A stretch of 64,000 nt of DNA from Ectobacillus funiculus (GCF_042429435.1 NZ_JBHMAF010000193.1), one strand, 5' to 3'. Positions 42,621-51,741 are shown, counted from the stretch's first letter. The notes: generated from the sequence alone by a model not told the origin. Program-made: numbers and translations.

Positions 42621-43391
42621 TTACTTTACCAAGTTTTCTAGTTGTTTTTTCTCTGTAATATTACATAAACCACCATGATAACAAATCACTGTTTCAATAT
42701 CGAGGTGCAAAAACTTTTTTAGAGAGTTTATTGCAGTTTTCATATCCGGTGTCGTTTGCGGGACAGGTCCTTGTAAAACGCCATCAGCTACTACCATAGC
42801 ATCACCTGCAACAAGGGTTTTACTTTGTTTTAAGTAGAGGCTAATATGCCCAGGTGTGTGACCTGGTGTAAAGATAATTTGGATACCGCCACAATAGGAA
42901 AGTTCTTGACCATCTTCCAAGGTTTGATCTACCTTTGCTTTCGGGGGACTTTTGTATAAGAACTTCATTTGTTCTGGCAATGCTGCCCATTGTTCTTTAC
43001 TCATTTTATTTGGGTCTGTTTTAAGGAGAGGTAATGTTCCTTCAATATATGGTTTATCATGAGCGTGTGCATACACTTCGATGTTGTTATTCGATTGGTT
43101 GAGAATCTCAGGAAGAGAGCCAATGTGATCTAAATCCTGATGGGTTAGAATTACCGCTTTCAATTTATCAAAAGATACTCCCGCTTCACTCATAGCTAGG
43201 CGTATTTGCTCCAATTGTCCAGGTATACCAGTATCAATTAAAACCGCCATTTCATCATCCCATATCAGTGTTGGGTTTAATCTGAAGCCTTGAATTTTTA
43301 ACAGATTTTCCGGAAAGAAGTCCCCCTCCTCAAGGAGTGGGAAGGGCATCGCCCAACGAGTAGGTGGGGGATGAATTTCCGGTAGGCGCAA
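42621..43391 (-). pseudogene. Metallo-beta-lactamase-fold hydrolase gene, main part, interrupted by the IscB element
   Basis: The MBL-fold body is intact: NPTLIWDDEMAVLIDTG, LTHQDLDHIGSLPEIL (HxDxDH), FTPGHTPGHISLYL and VAGDAMV hold the zinc ligands. The native part is 42621-43319 (232 codons plus stop). The first 24 residues of the open frame come from the right end of the inserted element. The missing 13 N-terminal codons lie at 44985-45023, beyond it. Joined, they give a 245-aa protein in frame. The truncated frame starts at a TTG with no RBS, so the gene is probably silent unless the element is lost. Confidence 0.85.
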
Positions 43392-44984
43392 GCCTACAAA
43401 ACTGAGAATTGCCAGTTATTATTATGGCAAATCAATTCTAAACGACTCAAATTCACCTGTTTATAAGATTTGCCTGGAACCGTAATGTAATCTCCTTGTA
43501 TGTTTTTTACATAACAACTTTGTCCACTAAACCCACTAATCCAGCCAACTTGTCCAAACACACAAACTTTGTCATTCAAATGCCAGGAACCAACTGATTT
43601 TGTATTCTTTTCATTGCGTGTAGCTGTTCTATTCTTCTCTTTTCGGCCCTTACGTGCAGTTGCTTCATGTAACGAGCGTTTTTTCTTTCTAAATTGTTTG
43701 ATGTAGAGAACGTTACTCGTACTTTCTTTGATGTTTGTGATCCCTGTAGCTGCAATGGCATCATTAGAATGTGTTTTTTCCAGTTGAAGTTCTTTTCTTC
43801 TTGGTGTAGTGATGCTGCCATAGGTCATGTGAGCATCTGAATACTGATCAAATATCCTTCTACGAAGGATGTTCATAAAGGGTCCTTCTTTGTAGCGTTT
43901 GGTTTTCTTCTTCTCAACCATCCACTTCCAAAGGATGTTACCTTCCTGATGATTCTCATGGGTATGGCAAGTTGTGCAAACAGTAATTAAGTTGGATGCT
44001 GCATGGCTTCCATCATGACTTCTATAGATGATATGGTGTGTTTGTAAAATGCCACCTTTTTTCTTACAGACTTGGCAAGTGTAGTTGTCTCTCGCAAAGA
44101 CAAAATATCGTACATCATAATACCCAAAGGTATCACCTTCTTGATATTCCTTGCCTTGCATGTCTGGATTCATCATCTTTTGTACGTCAAACTTTCCTAC
44201 TTCTATGTGAAGTTTACATGTTGGAAGTAATAAATAAAAGGTATCTATCCAATGAAATGAGTTATCTATTCTGCTCTGAATAGAAGGTGGAAGCCAACCT
44301 TTTGGACGGGACGAAGTGAAGGATATGGATATTTTACGATATCCTCCTTTCTTTTTTCCTTTCCCTTCTACATACACGCGTTTTGTTTTGTACTTGAACT
44401 TTGACCTTCTGTATCGTGTTTTACGATTTCTTCTGCTTCTTCTATAGATTTTCTTTGTTTCCAAATTGCTTTTTACATCTTGACGGAGCTCTATTTCTGC
44501 TTTTCCAAGAACCTTTTCACCAGATGTAACGGCAGCTCCCATGTGCTTTGCACCTAAATCAATTCCTAATTTTGTTTCTTGTGTTGTTTCTCCCGTTGTA
44601 TATGATAACTGAATTGTAAACGGGTTGTATCTTACAATGATTGCTTTTTGTTCCTTTAGTAGAATTCTAGCCTTACGAGTCGAGCAAGGCATAAGTGACT
44701 CTCCTCGTAAGTTTCTGACGAATACTCGCAAGTTTCGTCCCTCCTTAGAGTTTGTTTCCCTTCGTCCATGTTGGATCAGCTTCTTGCTTCAGGTTGACCG
44801 TTCCTCCTCTCAGAACTGTTACAGAGCCTGAACGACAGATTGTGCTTGGGAATCACACAAAGCCGTATTGACTGATCCAACGTAGTCACTCGCTATGGCT
44901 TACCATATACCGGAGACTGAGACTAGACAACTAGGCTTTTACAAGCCCCCACTTCAAAACGTGTTAACGTTTAAGTGGTGGGTA
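43320..44984 (-). mobile_element. IscB (IS200/IS605-like, non-autonomous) element
   Basis: 1665 bp with, on the minus strand, a left-end hairpin (CCCACCACTT with GAAGTGGGGG, about 44945-44980), the omega-RNA region, iscB, and a right end with hairpins (GTAGG..CCTAC and CTCCTTGAGGAG). It carries no TnpA, so it would need one from elsewhere. Removing it rejoins the flanking hydrolase gene exactly in frame (GTCAAC to TTCTTT), which fixes both ends to within a few bases. As in this class, there is no target duplication. Confidence 0.85.
43394..44731 (-). CDS. iscB: IscB RNA-guided HNH/RuvC nuclease
   Basis: 445 aa, the ancestor-like relative of Cas9. N-terminal PLMP-type domain (SLMPCSTRKARILLKEQKAI), RuvC-I KLGIDLGAKH (Asp58), Arg-rich bridge helix (RRSRRNRKTRYRRSKF, 97-112), RuvC-II LHIEVGKFD (Glu177), HNH domain 219-263 (CQVC, THHI, CTTC with the catalytic His pair at 232-233), RuvC-III THSNDAIAA (Asp324), and a C-terminal domain that would read the TAM. 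All catalytic residues are present. Start is TTG 44731 behind AAGGAGGG. It uses the omega-RNA encoded just upstream to cut DNA that matches the guide. Confidence 0.93.
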   Translation of the reverse strand: MRVFVRNLRGESLMPCSTRKARILLKEQKAIIVRYNPFTIQLSYTTGETTQETKLGIDLGAKHMGAAVTSGEKVLGKAEIELRQDVKSNLETKKIYRRSRRNRKTRYRRSKFKYKTKRVYVEGKGKKKGGYRKISISFTSSRPKGWLPPSIQSRIDNSFHWIDTFYLLLPTCKLHIEVGKFDVQKMMNPDMQGKEYQEGDTFGYYDVRYFVFARDNYTCQVCKKKGGILQTHHIIYRSHDGSHAASNLITVCTTCHTHENHQEGNILWKWMVEKKKTKRYKEGPFMNILRRRIFDQYSDAHMTYGSITTPRRKELQLEKTHSNDAIAATGITNIKESTSNVLYIKQFRKKKRSLHEATARKGRKEKNRTATRNEKNTKSVGSWHLNDKVCVFGQVGWISGFSGQSCYVKNIQGDYITVPGKSYKQVNLSRLELICHNNNWQFSVL

Positions 44985-45006
44985 GTTGACTTCTAACATT
45001 GCTAAT
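44736..45006 (-). ncRNA. HEARO / omega-RNA of the IscB element, with guide from the flank
   Basis: The region directly upstream of iscB on the same strand, where HEARO RNAs of this family lie. It begins with the left-end hairpin (about 44980-44945), continues through conserved-looking stems, and ends before the iscB RBS. In IscB systems the guide is the host sequence just outside the left end, here about 44985-45005 (TTAGCAATGTTAGAAGTCAAC minus strand, 5' to 3', given in part). That matches the N-terminal codons of the interrupted hydrolase gene. The exact RNA ends are inferred. Confidence 0.75.
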
Positions 45007-45023
45007 CCTTTATGTAGTTTCAT
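44985..45023 (-). pseudogene. Severed 5' end of the metallo-beta-lactamase-fold gene
   Basis: ATG at 45023 with a good RBS (GGGAGGGG) encodes MKLHKGLAMLEVN, 13 codons, then meets the IscB element. It continues in frame at 43319 (FFPENLLKIQGFR). So the hydrolase gene lost its promoter, RBS and first codons to the insertion. Confidence 0.85.
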
Positions 45024-45579
45024 TTAATCCCCTCCCTTTTTATAGTACATGAATAATTTACCACTAAAGAGAGTTTTTAACAATTTTTAATCATGTCATA
45101 AATAAAAGTTTTTGTCAATATATTTATTCGCGTTTGGCTAACCTTTATTGATCGTACTAACCTCTCCTTTTCTGAATTAAAGAAGAATACATGCCGCATT
45201 CATATTTAGTTAAGTCGGATAAGAGGAGGATATTGCTTGCTCGACCTTGGCTTGCATGTATAGGATATAGGGGGACAGAACTAGAAAATTAATCTTGTAG
45301 ACCTTTTATATAAGTGGTTTTCTGGCTGTTCTGCACGCCATGTTTACTTTATTGGAGCGACTGAAAGAATGCAGCCCGTGCTTGCGAAAAATGCGGGATG
45401 AATGGAGAAAGAAAAATGAAGCCAAACGAGATAGATTTGTTATATGGTAAAAGCATGAATGAGGGGAAAGAACATTTCTATGAAGAAAACATATTGGCCC
45501 TGCTCTTTCTCATATATACTATAAACTAGCATGAGTTAGAAAATCGTATCAAATTAGAGGGAACAGAAGGTGAATGATT
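45024..45579. other. Intergenic, no gene supported
   Basis: About 550 bases. The left edge holds the promoter region of the interrupted hydrolase gene. A 36-codon ORF at 45340 lacks an RBS. I see no hairpin or repeat in the rest. Confidence 0.5.
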
Positions 45580-46200
45580 ATGATTAAGTATATTTTGTTT
45601 GATTTCGATGGCACGTTGGCCGATTCAAAAGATGTATTCATATCGGCTTGGAATCAGCTTGCTGATAAGTATAAATTTAAAAAAATACATCATCAGGATT
45701 TAGATGCTTTAAGGAAACTGTCTATAAAGGAGCGGGCCAAACAGTTAAATTTCCCACTGTACAAAATACCTCTTGTAGTACCTGAGGTATATCGTTTATA
45801 CAAGAAATCTATTAAGGATATTATTTTGTTTGATGGAGTGAAATTATTATTAGATGAGTTAGAAAGCAGAGGTTACCAAATTGTTATTATTTCTTCTAAC
45901 TCTGAGGGGAATATTAAAGAATTTTTGCGGGAAAATGCAGTAGATAGCGTGAAAGAGGTACTATGTTCAAGTAAGATTTTTGGAAAAGATCAAGTTATTA
46001 AGAAATTCTTGCAAACAAATAAGCTAAAAGGGTCTGAGGTTATTTATATCGGTGATGAGTGTAGGGATATCATTGCTTGTAAGAAAGTTCCTGTGAAAAT
46101 AATTTGGGTCGGATGGGGATATGACTCAGCTGAGCTGGTTACACCGGAAAAACCAGATTATATGGTTCATATGCCAGAAGAGATTTTAAATATATTATGA
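45580..46200 (+). CDS. HAD-superfamily hydrolase (phosphoglycolate phosphatase-like)
   Basis: Start at ATG 45580, better spaced from AGAAGGTG than the ATG at 45574. 206 aa. HAD motifs: I FDFDGTLADS, II VIISSNSEG, III Lys in KIFGKDQVIKKF, IV YIGDECRDI. The alpha-helical cap follows motif I as in PGPase/beta-PGM relatives. It removes phosphate from a small metabolite; the substrate is unknown. 22 bases before the exonuclease III gene. Confidence 0.9.
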   Translation: MIKYILFDFDGTLADSKDVFISAWNQLADKYKFKKIHHQDLDALRKLSIKERAKQLNFPLYKIPLVVPEVYRLYKKSIKDIILFDGVKLLLDELESRGYQIVIISSNSEGNIKEFLRENAVDSVKEVLCSSKIFGKDQVIKKFLQTNKLKGSEVIYIGDECRDIIACKKVPVKIIWVGWGYDSAELVTPEKPDYMVHMPEEILNIL

Positions 46201-46222
46201 AACAAGGAGAACACTAGTATTT

Positions 46223-46978
46223 ATGAAACTCATTTCTTGGAATGTTAACGGCATTAGAGCATGTGTACGTAAGGGATTTTTAGAATATTTTAAAGAGGTG
46301 GATGCGGATATATTTTGTGTCCAAGAAACCAAGTTACAGGCAGGACAAATTGAGCTTGACTTAGAAAACTACTTTCAATATTGGAATTATGCGGTGAAAA
46401 AAGGATATTCAGGCACGGCTATATTTACCAAAAAGAAACCGTTATCTGTAAAATATGGCATTGGCATAAAGAACGAAGAGCCTGAAGGGAGAATCATTAC
46501 CCTAGAGTTTGCAGAGTTTTATTTGGTTAATGTATATACACCAAATGCTCAAAGGGATTTAGCCAGACTTGAATTTAGGCTTTCTTGGGAGGATGAGGTA
46601 CGTAATTATCTTCAGGAATTGAACAAAAGCAAGCCTGTAGTTTTATGCGGAGATTTAAATGTAGCTCACTGCGAAATAGACCTAAAAAATGCAAGAGCCA
46701 ATAGGGGGAATTCTGGCTTTACGGAAGAAGAGCGCGAGAAGATGACGGCATTATTAGAAGCGGGGTTCGTTGATACGTTTAGATGTCTACATCCAAACAA
46801 AATAGATGCTTATACATGGTGGTCCTATATGAACAAAGTGAGGGAGAGAAATATAGGATGGCGCATTGACTATTTTATCGTCTCAGGAAAATTGAGGGGT
46901 GTAATAAAAGAAGCGCATATTCACTCACATGTAATGGGAAGTGATCATTGTCCGATTGTTTTAGAGCTAGCATTGTAG
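46223..46978 (+). CDS. Exodeoxyribonuclease III (AP endonuclease)
   Basis: 251 aa, ExoA/XthA family for base excision repair. Motifs: LISWNVNGIRA, FCVQETKLQ (metal Glu), VNVYTPNA, CGDLNVAH (Asp and Asn) and GSDHCPIVLEL (Asp-His). No signal. Follows the HAD gene closely, probably co-transcribed. RBS AAGGAGAACA. Confidence 0.96.
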   Translation: MKLISWNVNGIRACVRKGFLEYFKEVDADIFCVQETKLQAGQIELDLENYFQYWNYAVKKGYSGTAIFTKKKPLSVKYGIGIKNEEPEGRIITLEFAEFYLVNVYTPNAQRDLARLEFRLSWEDEVRNYLQELNKSKPVVLCGDLNVAHCEIDLKNARANRGNSGFTEEEREKMTALLEAGFVDTFRCLHPNKIDAYTWWSYMNKVRERNIGWRIDYFIVSGKLRGVIKEAHIHSHVMGSDHCPIVLELAL

Positions 46979-47090
46979 CACATAGGTATTTGTACGGTCA
47001 GGATTGTTGTTGAATTGAATGATATATACTACCCATAAGCAAGAGAAAAGATTACAATAAGCTTATACATCATTAGGAGGTGCTCTGTTA

Positions 47091-47615
47091 GTGCGATTAA
47101 AAGAGAAGAAAGTCATTAGTCTTGTGCATCATGAATGTGAAGATTTAGAACTGTGGTATCCTATTCTTCGTTTGCGCGAGGAAGGTGCAATTGTTCATCT
47201 TGCAGGGGAGAAAGCAAACGAAACATACATAGGTAAATACGGGGTTCCGGCAGAATCTGATTTTGCATTTGGCGATATTAATCCTGAGGAGTATGATGCA
47301 TTGCTTGTACCGGGAGGATGGGCACCTGATAAGCTGCGCCGTTTTCCTGAGGTTCTTGCGCTAGTGCAGCATATGGAGGAACGAAAAAAGCCAATTGGTC
47401 AAATTTGCCATGCGGGTTGGGTGCTTATTTCCGCAAAAATTCTAGAAGGAAAAAAAGTAACAAGCACACCGGGTATCCGAGATGATATGGAAAATGCAGG
47501 CGCACAATGGTTGGACGAGCCTGTGGTGGTAGACGGACATCTTGTATCAAGCCGCCGTCCGCCGGATCTGCCCCAGTATGTTAAAGCGTTTGCTGATGTA
47601 TTGGCTGAGCGATAA
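47091..47615 (+). CDS. DJ-1/PfpI-family protein
   Basis: 174 aa from GTG with GGAGGTGC upstream. DJ-1/PfpI fold with the reactive Cys in GQICHAGWVLISA, the Glu of the nucleophile elbow (PEEYDALLVPGG), and a following His. Relatives include deglycases, YraA-type stress proteins and proteases; activity cannot be told from sequence. Terminator-like GC hairpin and repeat copies follow. Confidence 0.9.
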   Translation: MRLKEKKVISLVHHECEDLELWYPILRLREEGAIVHLAGEKANETYIGKYGVPAESDFAFGDINPEEYDALLVPGGWAPDKLRRFPEVLALVQHMEERKKPIGQICHAGWVLISAKILEGKKVTSTPGIRDDMENAGAQWLDEPVVVDGHLVSSRRPPDLPQYVKAFADVLAER

Positions 47616-47663
47616 GAAAGAAGAGAGAGCTGCTCTTTTTATCAGAATCGGATTGGATAGCTT

Positions 47664-47696
47664 GAGGATTCCGCTAAGGAGTCCTTTTTATTTTTT
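47664..47696 (+). terminator. Terminator of the DJ-1/PfpI gene
   Basis: GGATTCC-type arms with GGAGTCC (47666-47684) and then TTTTTATTTTTT. Repeat copy 13 starts at the last T. Confidence 0.7.
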
Positions 47697-47829
47697 GCAC
47701 TGTAGGAAAGTATAAATTTCCAGCTCGGAGTGGATTCGACGTAGTCGGAAATTTTAGGGATACAGTATAAGGGCAACTACGCCTCTGTCTTCGCCCGAAG
47801 GCAAGGCTTGCCAATCGGTGAGTTTTCTT
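47697..47829 (+). repeat. Dispersed structured repeat, copy 13 (complete)
   Basis: Full unit with CACTGTA / TACAGTA outer arms, AATTTCC / GGAAATT inner arms and CTTGCC-AATC-GGTGAG terminal hairpin (G-T pairs). Starts at a host terminator T tract. Confidence 0.95.
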
Positions 47830-47965
47830 TACACTTTAAGAAAGTATAAATTTCTAACAGGAAGCCAATTCGACGTAGTGAGAAATTTTAGGAACAAAGT
47901 ATAAGGGCAACTACGCCTCTGTCTTCGCCCAAGAGCAGGGCTCGCCAATCGGCGAGTTTTCTTTA
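47830..47965 (+). repeat. Dispersed structured repeat, copy 14 (complete, tandem)
   Basis: Follows copy 13 directly, starting at the TTTCTTT tail of that copy's terminator. Outer arms ACACTTTA / AAAGTATA, terminal hairpin CTCGCC / GGCGAG. Confidence 0.95.
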
Positions 47966-48097
47966 ATATTTAGCTAAAACTGCTGTATGCCGCAACTCAT
48001 ATAATACTCACTCTACTGCATGCATTCTGCTTTTTTATTTGCTTAAACCTTTTTTTTCATAAGTGTTTACTGTAGAATAACAAATAGATAGTAGATA

Positions 48098-48114
48098 TTA
48101 TGAACTGGTCATAA
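48098..48114 (+). promoter_or_regulatory. FapR-like operator upstream of fabH
   Basis: TTATGAACTGGTCATAA is a 17-bp palindrome (TTATGA / TCATAA) close to the FapR consensus of fatty-acid genes (TTA..ACC.. form on the minus strand). It lies 23 bases before the fabH start, where malonyl-CoA-free FapR would block transcription. Confidence 0.55.
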
Positions 48115-48136
48115 ATTAAGGAGTTAGGGTGATGAA

Positions 48137-49081
48137 ATGAAATGTGTTGGGATTATCGGTGTGGGTGCTTATGTTCCAGATAATATTGTAACAAATTTTG
48201 ATTTGGAAAAAATAGTGGACACAAGTGATGAGTGGATTCGTACAAGAACAGGCATTGAAGAACGCAGAGTTGCGACTGATGATATGGATACGTCCCATAT
48301 GGCAATTATGGCTGCAAAAAATGCCCTTTTACATGCATCTTTAGATGCTGAGGATATCGATTTAATTTTAGTTGCTACAGCAACACCTGATGCTGCTTTT
48401 CCATCAGTTGCTTGTATGGTACAAGCGGCTCTCGGTATAAAACATGTACCTGCGATGGATATTAACGTTGCTTGTTCAGGATTTATATATGCTTTAGTTA
48501 CCGCCCAACAATTTATTGAAACCAGTGCATATAAAAATGTTTTAGTAATCGGCAGTGAAAAGTTTTCTAAAATTATTGATTGGTCAGATAAAAATACATG
48601 TGTGTTATTTGGTGACGGTGCTGGCGCTGTTGTACTTAGTGAAGTCTCAAAAGGAAGAGGCATTTTATCTTTTGAACTGGGTGCGGACGGTGCTGGAGGT
48701 AAACACCTGCTAGTAGATAAGATAACTAATACCGTAAAAATGAACGGTAGAGAGGTTTTTAAATTTGCCGTTCGGCAAATGCCTGAATGCAGTCTGAATG
48801 TTGTGGAAAAGGCAGGTCTTCAGAAGGAAGATGTTAATTTTCTTGTGCCGCACCAAGCAAACATCCGCATTATTGATGCAGCAAGAGAAAGGCTTGGACT
48901 TGAAACTGAGAAGGTTTCTGCAACTGTAAAGAAACATGGAAATACTTCTGCAGCTTCCATTCCGTTAGCCTTGTTTACTGAAATCCAAAAGGGTCTCATT
49001 CATGAGGATGATGTTATTGTGATGGTTGGATTTGGAGCGGGGCTAACTTGGGGATCCGTATGCTTAAGGTGGGGAAAGTAG
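48137..49081 (+). CDS. fabH: Beta-ketoacyl-ACP synthase III
   Basis: 314 aa. Catalytic triad in place: Cys113 (INVACSGF), His239 (VPHQAN), Asn269 (HGNTSAAS). It condenses acyl-CoA with malonyl-ACP to start fatty-acid synthesis. The FapR-like palindrome upstream and fabF 27 bases downstream fit the usual fabHA-fabF operon. RBS AAGGAG, somewhat distant from the ATG. Confidence 0.96.
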   Translation: MKCVGIIGVGAYVPDNIVTNFDLEKIVDTSDEWIRTRTGIEERRVATDDMDTSHMAIMAAKNALLHASLDAEDIDLILVATATPDAAFPSVACMVQAALGIKHVPAMDINVACSGFIYALVTAQQFIETSAYKNVLVIGSEKFSKIIDWSDKNTCVLFGDGAGAVVLSEVSKGRGILSFELGADGAGGKHLLVDKITNTVKMNGREVFKFAVRQMPECSLNVVEKAGLQKEDVNFLVPHQANIRIIDAARERLGLETEKVSATVKKHGNTSAASIPLALFTEIQKGLIHEDDVIVMVGFGAGLTWGSVCLRWGK

Positions 49082-49107
49082 TTCTATATAAAAGAGGGGG
49101 AAAAACA

Positions 49108-50343
49108 ATGAAGAAAAGAGTAGTTATTACAGGTATTGGAGCTGTAACGCCTTTAGGAAACGATGCTTACACGACATGGGAAAATATTAAAAAAGGTGTG
49201 TCAGGGATTTCTCTTATGACTAGGATTGATTCGGAGAAGTTTAATGTAAAAGTAGCAGGGGAAGTAAAGAATTTCACACCAGAAGAATTTATGGACAGCA
49301 AAGAAGCAAAGAGAATGGCTCGTTTTACACAGCTTGCTATTGCTGCAAGTAAGATGGCTGTAAAAGATGCGGGACTTCAAATAGGAGAAAATGTAGATCC
49401 AGAGCGTGCTGGAGTATGGATTGGTTCCGGCATTGGCGGTTTAGATGCATTTGAGGAACAACATAAGCGGTTTTTAGACAAAGGGCCAAAGCGTGTAAGT
49501 CCGTTTATTATTCCAATGCTGATACCGGATATAGCTTCAGGTCGTGTGTCTATTGAATTAGGGGCAAAGGGAATCAACAACTGTTCTGTTACTGCGTGTG
49601 CCTCTGGCGCAAATTCTATCGGGGATGCATTTCGTGTTATTCAACACGGTCATGCTGATATTATGATTGCAGGCGGAACAGAAGCTGCTATTACAGAAAT
49701 GACAGTTGCTGGATTTTCAAATATGACAGCTCTTTCCGCGAATCCAGATCCAAAAACGGCAAGTCGTCCATTTGATAAAAACCGTGATGGATTTGTAATT
49801 GCAGAAGGTTCCGGGATTATTATTATGGAAGAATTAGAGCACGCATTAGCACGTGGTGCCAATATTTATGGAGAGCTTGTTGGTTATGGTGCTACTGGGG
49901 ACGCTCACCATATTACGACTCCTGCACCAAATGGCGAAGGCGGTCAGCGTGCGATGAAATTAGCAATCCAAGACGCTGGTATTTCCCGTGAACAAGTGGA
50001 TTATATTAATGCCCATGGTACGTCCACGTATTATAATGATTTATACGAAACAACGGCAATTAAAGAGGTTTTTGGAGAGCATGCTTATAAGCTGGCTGTT
50101 AGCTCGACAAAATCGATGACGGGACACCTATTAGGAGCAGCTGGAGCGATTGAAGCGATTTTTTCTCTTTTGGCAATTCGTGATGGAATCATCCCTCCAA
50201 CAATTAATTATGAAGCACCTGATGAAGAACTTGATTTGGATTATGTTCCAAATGTCGCAAAACAGGCAAATGTGAATGTTGTTTTATCCAATTCATTAGG
50301 ATTTGGCGGTCATAATGCAACATTGATCTTTAAAAAGCTATAA
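49108..50343 (+). CDS. fabF: Beta-ketoacyl-ACP synthase II
   Basis: Start at ATG 49108 behind AGAGGGGG; the earlier in-frame start overlaps fabH. 411 aa. Cys of TACASGAN (about residue 163), His motifs NAHGTSTYYND and STKSMTGHLLGAAG, and SLGFGGHNATL near the end make the Cys-His-His set. It elongates acyl-ACP chains. Follows fabH, as in other Bacillales. Confidence 0.97.
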   Translation: MKKRVVITGIGAVTPLGNDAYTTWENIKKGVSGISLMTRIDSEKFNVKVAGEVKNFTPEEFMDSKEAKRMARFTQLAIAASKMAVKDAGLQIGENVDPERAGVWIGSGIGGLDAFEEQHKRFLDKGPKRVSPFIIPMLIPDIASGRVSIELGAKGINNCSVTACASGANSIGDAFRVIQHGHADIMIAGGTEAAITEMTVAGFSNMTALSANPDPKTASRPFDKNRDGFVIAEGSGIIIMEELEHALARGANIYGELVGYGATGDAHHITTPAPNGEGGQRAMKLAIQDAGISREQVDYINAHGTSTYYNDLYETTAIKEVFGEHAYKLAVSSTKSMTGHLLGAAGAIEAIFSLLAIRDGIIPPTINYEAPDEELDLDYVPNVAKQANVNVVLSNSLGFGGHNATLIFKKL

Positions 50344-50373
50344 AAAGAGCTTGTAGTACTATTTGAATGATAG

Positions 50374-50420
50374 CAGCAACAGCATCGGTATTCCTTTTAT
50401 ATCGATGCTGTTGCTTTTTT
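50374..50420 (+). terminator. Rho-independent terminator of fabH-fabF
   Basis: AGCAACAGCATCG pairs with CGATGCTGTTGCT, then TTTTTT. A repeat fragment follows. Confidence 0.95.
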
Positions 50421-50456
50421 ACGTTTTTAAGAAAGTATAAATTTCTAGCTGGAAGA
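50421..50456 (+). repeat. Dispersed structured repeat, copy 15 (left fragment)
   Basis: TTTTTAAGAAAGTATAAATTTCTAGCTGGAAG only, cut after the apical part. It starts at the T tract of the fabF terminator. Confidence 0.8.
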
Positions 50457-50481
50457 GTGTTATTCTTTATATGAAATATCC

Positions 50482-51507
50482 TTATTTACTGTGTATGTTT
50501 TTATATGTATCCTCATCGCAGACGATAAATAGTTTTGCTTCTTCTGGAATAGCATCATCTAATCTTTTCATGATAGAAAAGTCGGTACCATCAGAAAGCA
50601 GCGTAGCTCCATGAGAGGATAGATACGCTTTAGCATCTGCATATGTACCCCAAACTGGTTTTTTATCTATTATGTATAAATCATAACCTTTATTGCTTGT
50701 TAGTTGGCGAATTACCTCGCTCGCGCCGCTAAATAAAATCGTTCGCGCGGCTAAATGACCGGCTGTATCGTTAGGGGTAATGAATTCCTCTACGTTGGCA
50801 TTCCTAAAGCTTTGTACATGCTTAGCATCTTGAATTTCACAAATTGTGTAAATATTTGTCTTATGTTTGGAGCCGATTCCTTCGATGGATAAAGCTGTAA
50901 GCACTGTTGAACCGTCAGCTTCTCTAGAAGATGCAGCAGATTCCGGCGAAAAAATAAATACTTTTGAACATTCTAGGACGTTTGCCTGAAGAAGAGAGTG
51001 TTCTGAGGCGGGATCTCCCTTTACAAATTTCACACGCTCATGCAAAATCGGTGTTTTCTCTAAGGTCTCGTCAATAATCACAATAATCATCTCTTCTGAG
51101 GCCTCTAGAACTTCCTGTAGTGTGATTTGCGCTTTTTTACTCCAGCCTACTAGGATGATATGCTTAGAATCTTTAATTTGCAATTTTCCTTCCTCCCTTA
51201 GCCTTTTTCTCATGATTAGAAAATCAATTACTTTCCCGATAAGTAATGTCATTATCCCAATGCCTACAACATACAGAAGCATAGCGAATATTTTGCCGAT
51301 GACAGTAGTGGGGTAAATATCTCCATACCCTACTGTTGCGAGAGTGGTCATTGTCCACCATAGACCATCAAAGCTGCTTGGAAAAGCTTCTGGCTCCACA
51401 TGATTCATAAATATGCTGCTGAACAAAACAAGGGAAGTAGTGGCGAATACTAATGTCCAGGTATTAAATCGTATAGCTCGAATCCATAGCTTTTTTAAAA
51501 AAATCAA
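50482..51507 (-). CDS. Potassium channel with RCK (TrkA-N) domain, YugO-like
   Basis: Start taken at TTG 51507 with AAAGGAAGTG upstream; an ATG 36 bases earlier has no RBS. 341 aa: two membrane helices with the filter TVGYGD between them (about residues 59-64), then an RCK/TrkA-N domain with HIILVGWSKKA (Rossmann-like) and a C-terminal TrkA-C-like part. Such channels form tetramers gated by ligands; B. subtilis YugO carries K+ signals in biofilms. No adjacent trk genes. Confidence 0.88.
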   Translation of the reverse strand: MIFLKKLWIRAIRFNTWTLVFATTSLVLFSSIFMNHVEPEAFPSSFDGLWWTMTTLATVGYGDIYPTTVIGKIFAMLLYVVGIGIMTLLIGKVIDFLIMRKRLREEGKLQIKDSKHIILVGWSKKAQITLQEVLEASEEMIIVIIDETLEKTPILHERVKFVKGDPASEHSLLQANVLECSKVFIFSPESAASSREADGSTVLTALSIEGIGSKHKTNIYTICEIQDAKHVQSFRNANVEEFITPNDTAGHLAARTILFSGASEVIRQLTSNKGYDLYIIDKKPVWGTYADAKAYLSSHGATLLSDGTDFSIMKRLDDAIPEEAKLFIVCDEDTYKNIHSK

Positions 51508-51741
51508 TTTGTTCACTTCCTTTGTAGGTAGCTGGATGACCATGATAACTATCTTTATCTTACTTTTTCAGTATATGAACTGTTGGGTGTTTGCTTGCTT
51601 AAAGTGTATAAACTCTCATTATTTTGGGTACCACTCTTTTGGTTTGAAAAATGCGGTTGAACACTTGTTTCATACGTTGAAAAACAAGAGAGTGGTATTT
51701 GAGTATTTGCTTTCGTTTTGCGATACACTCTTTCTCCCAAA

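Noticed and set aside
45340..45450. 36-codon ORF beginning MFTLLERLKE
   Set aside because: No RBS upstream and no support from composition or neighbours.
48169..48663. Minus-strand frame (164 aa) inside fabH
   Set aside because: Shadow frame of fabH with no RBS.
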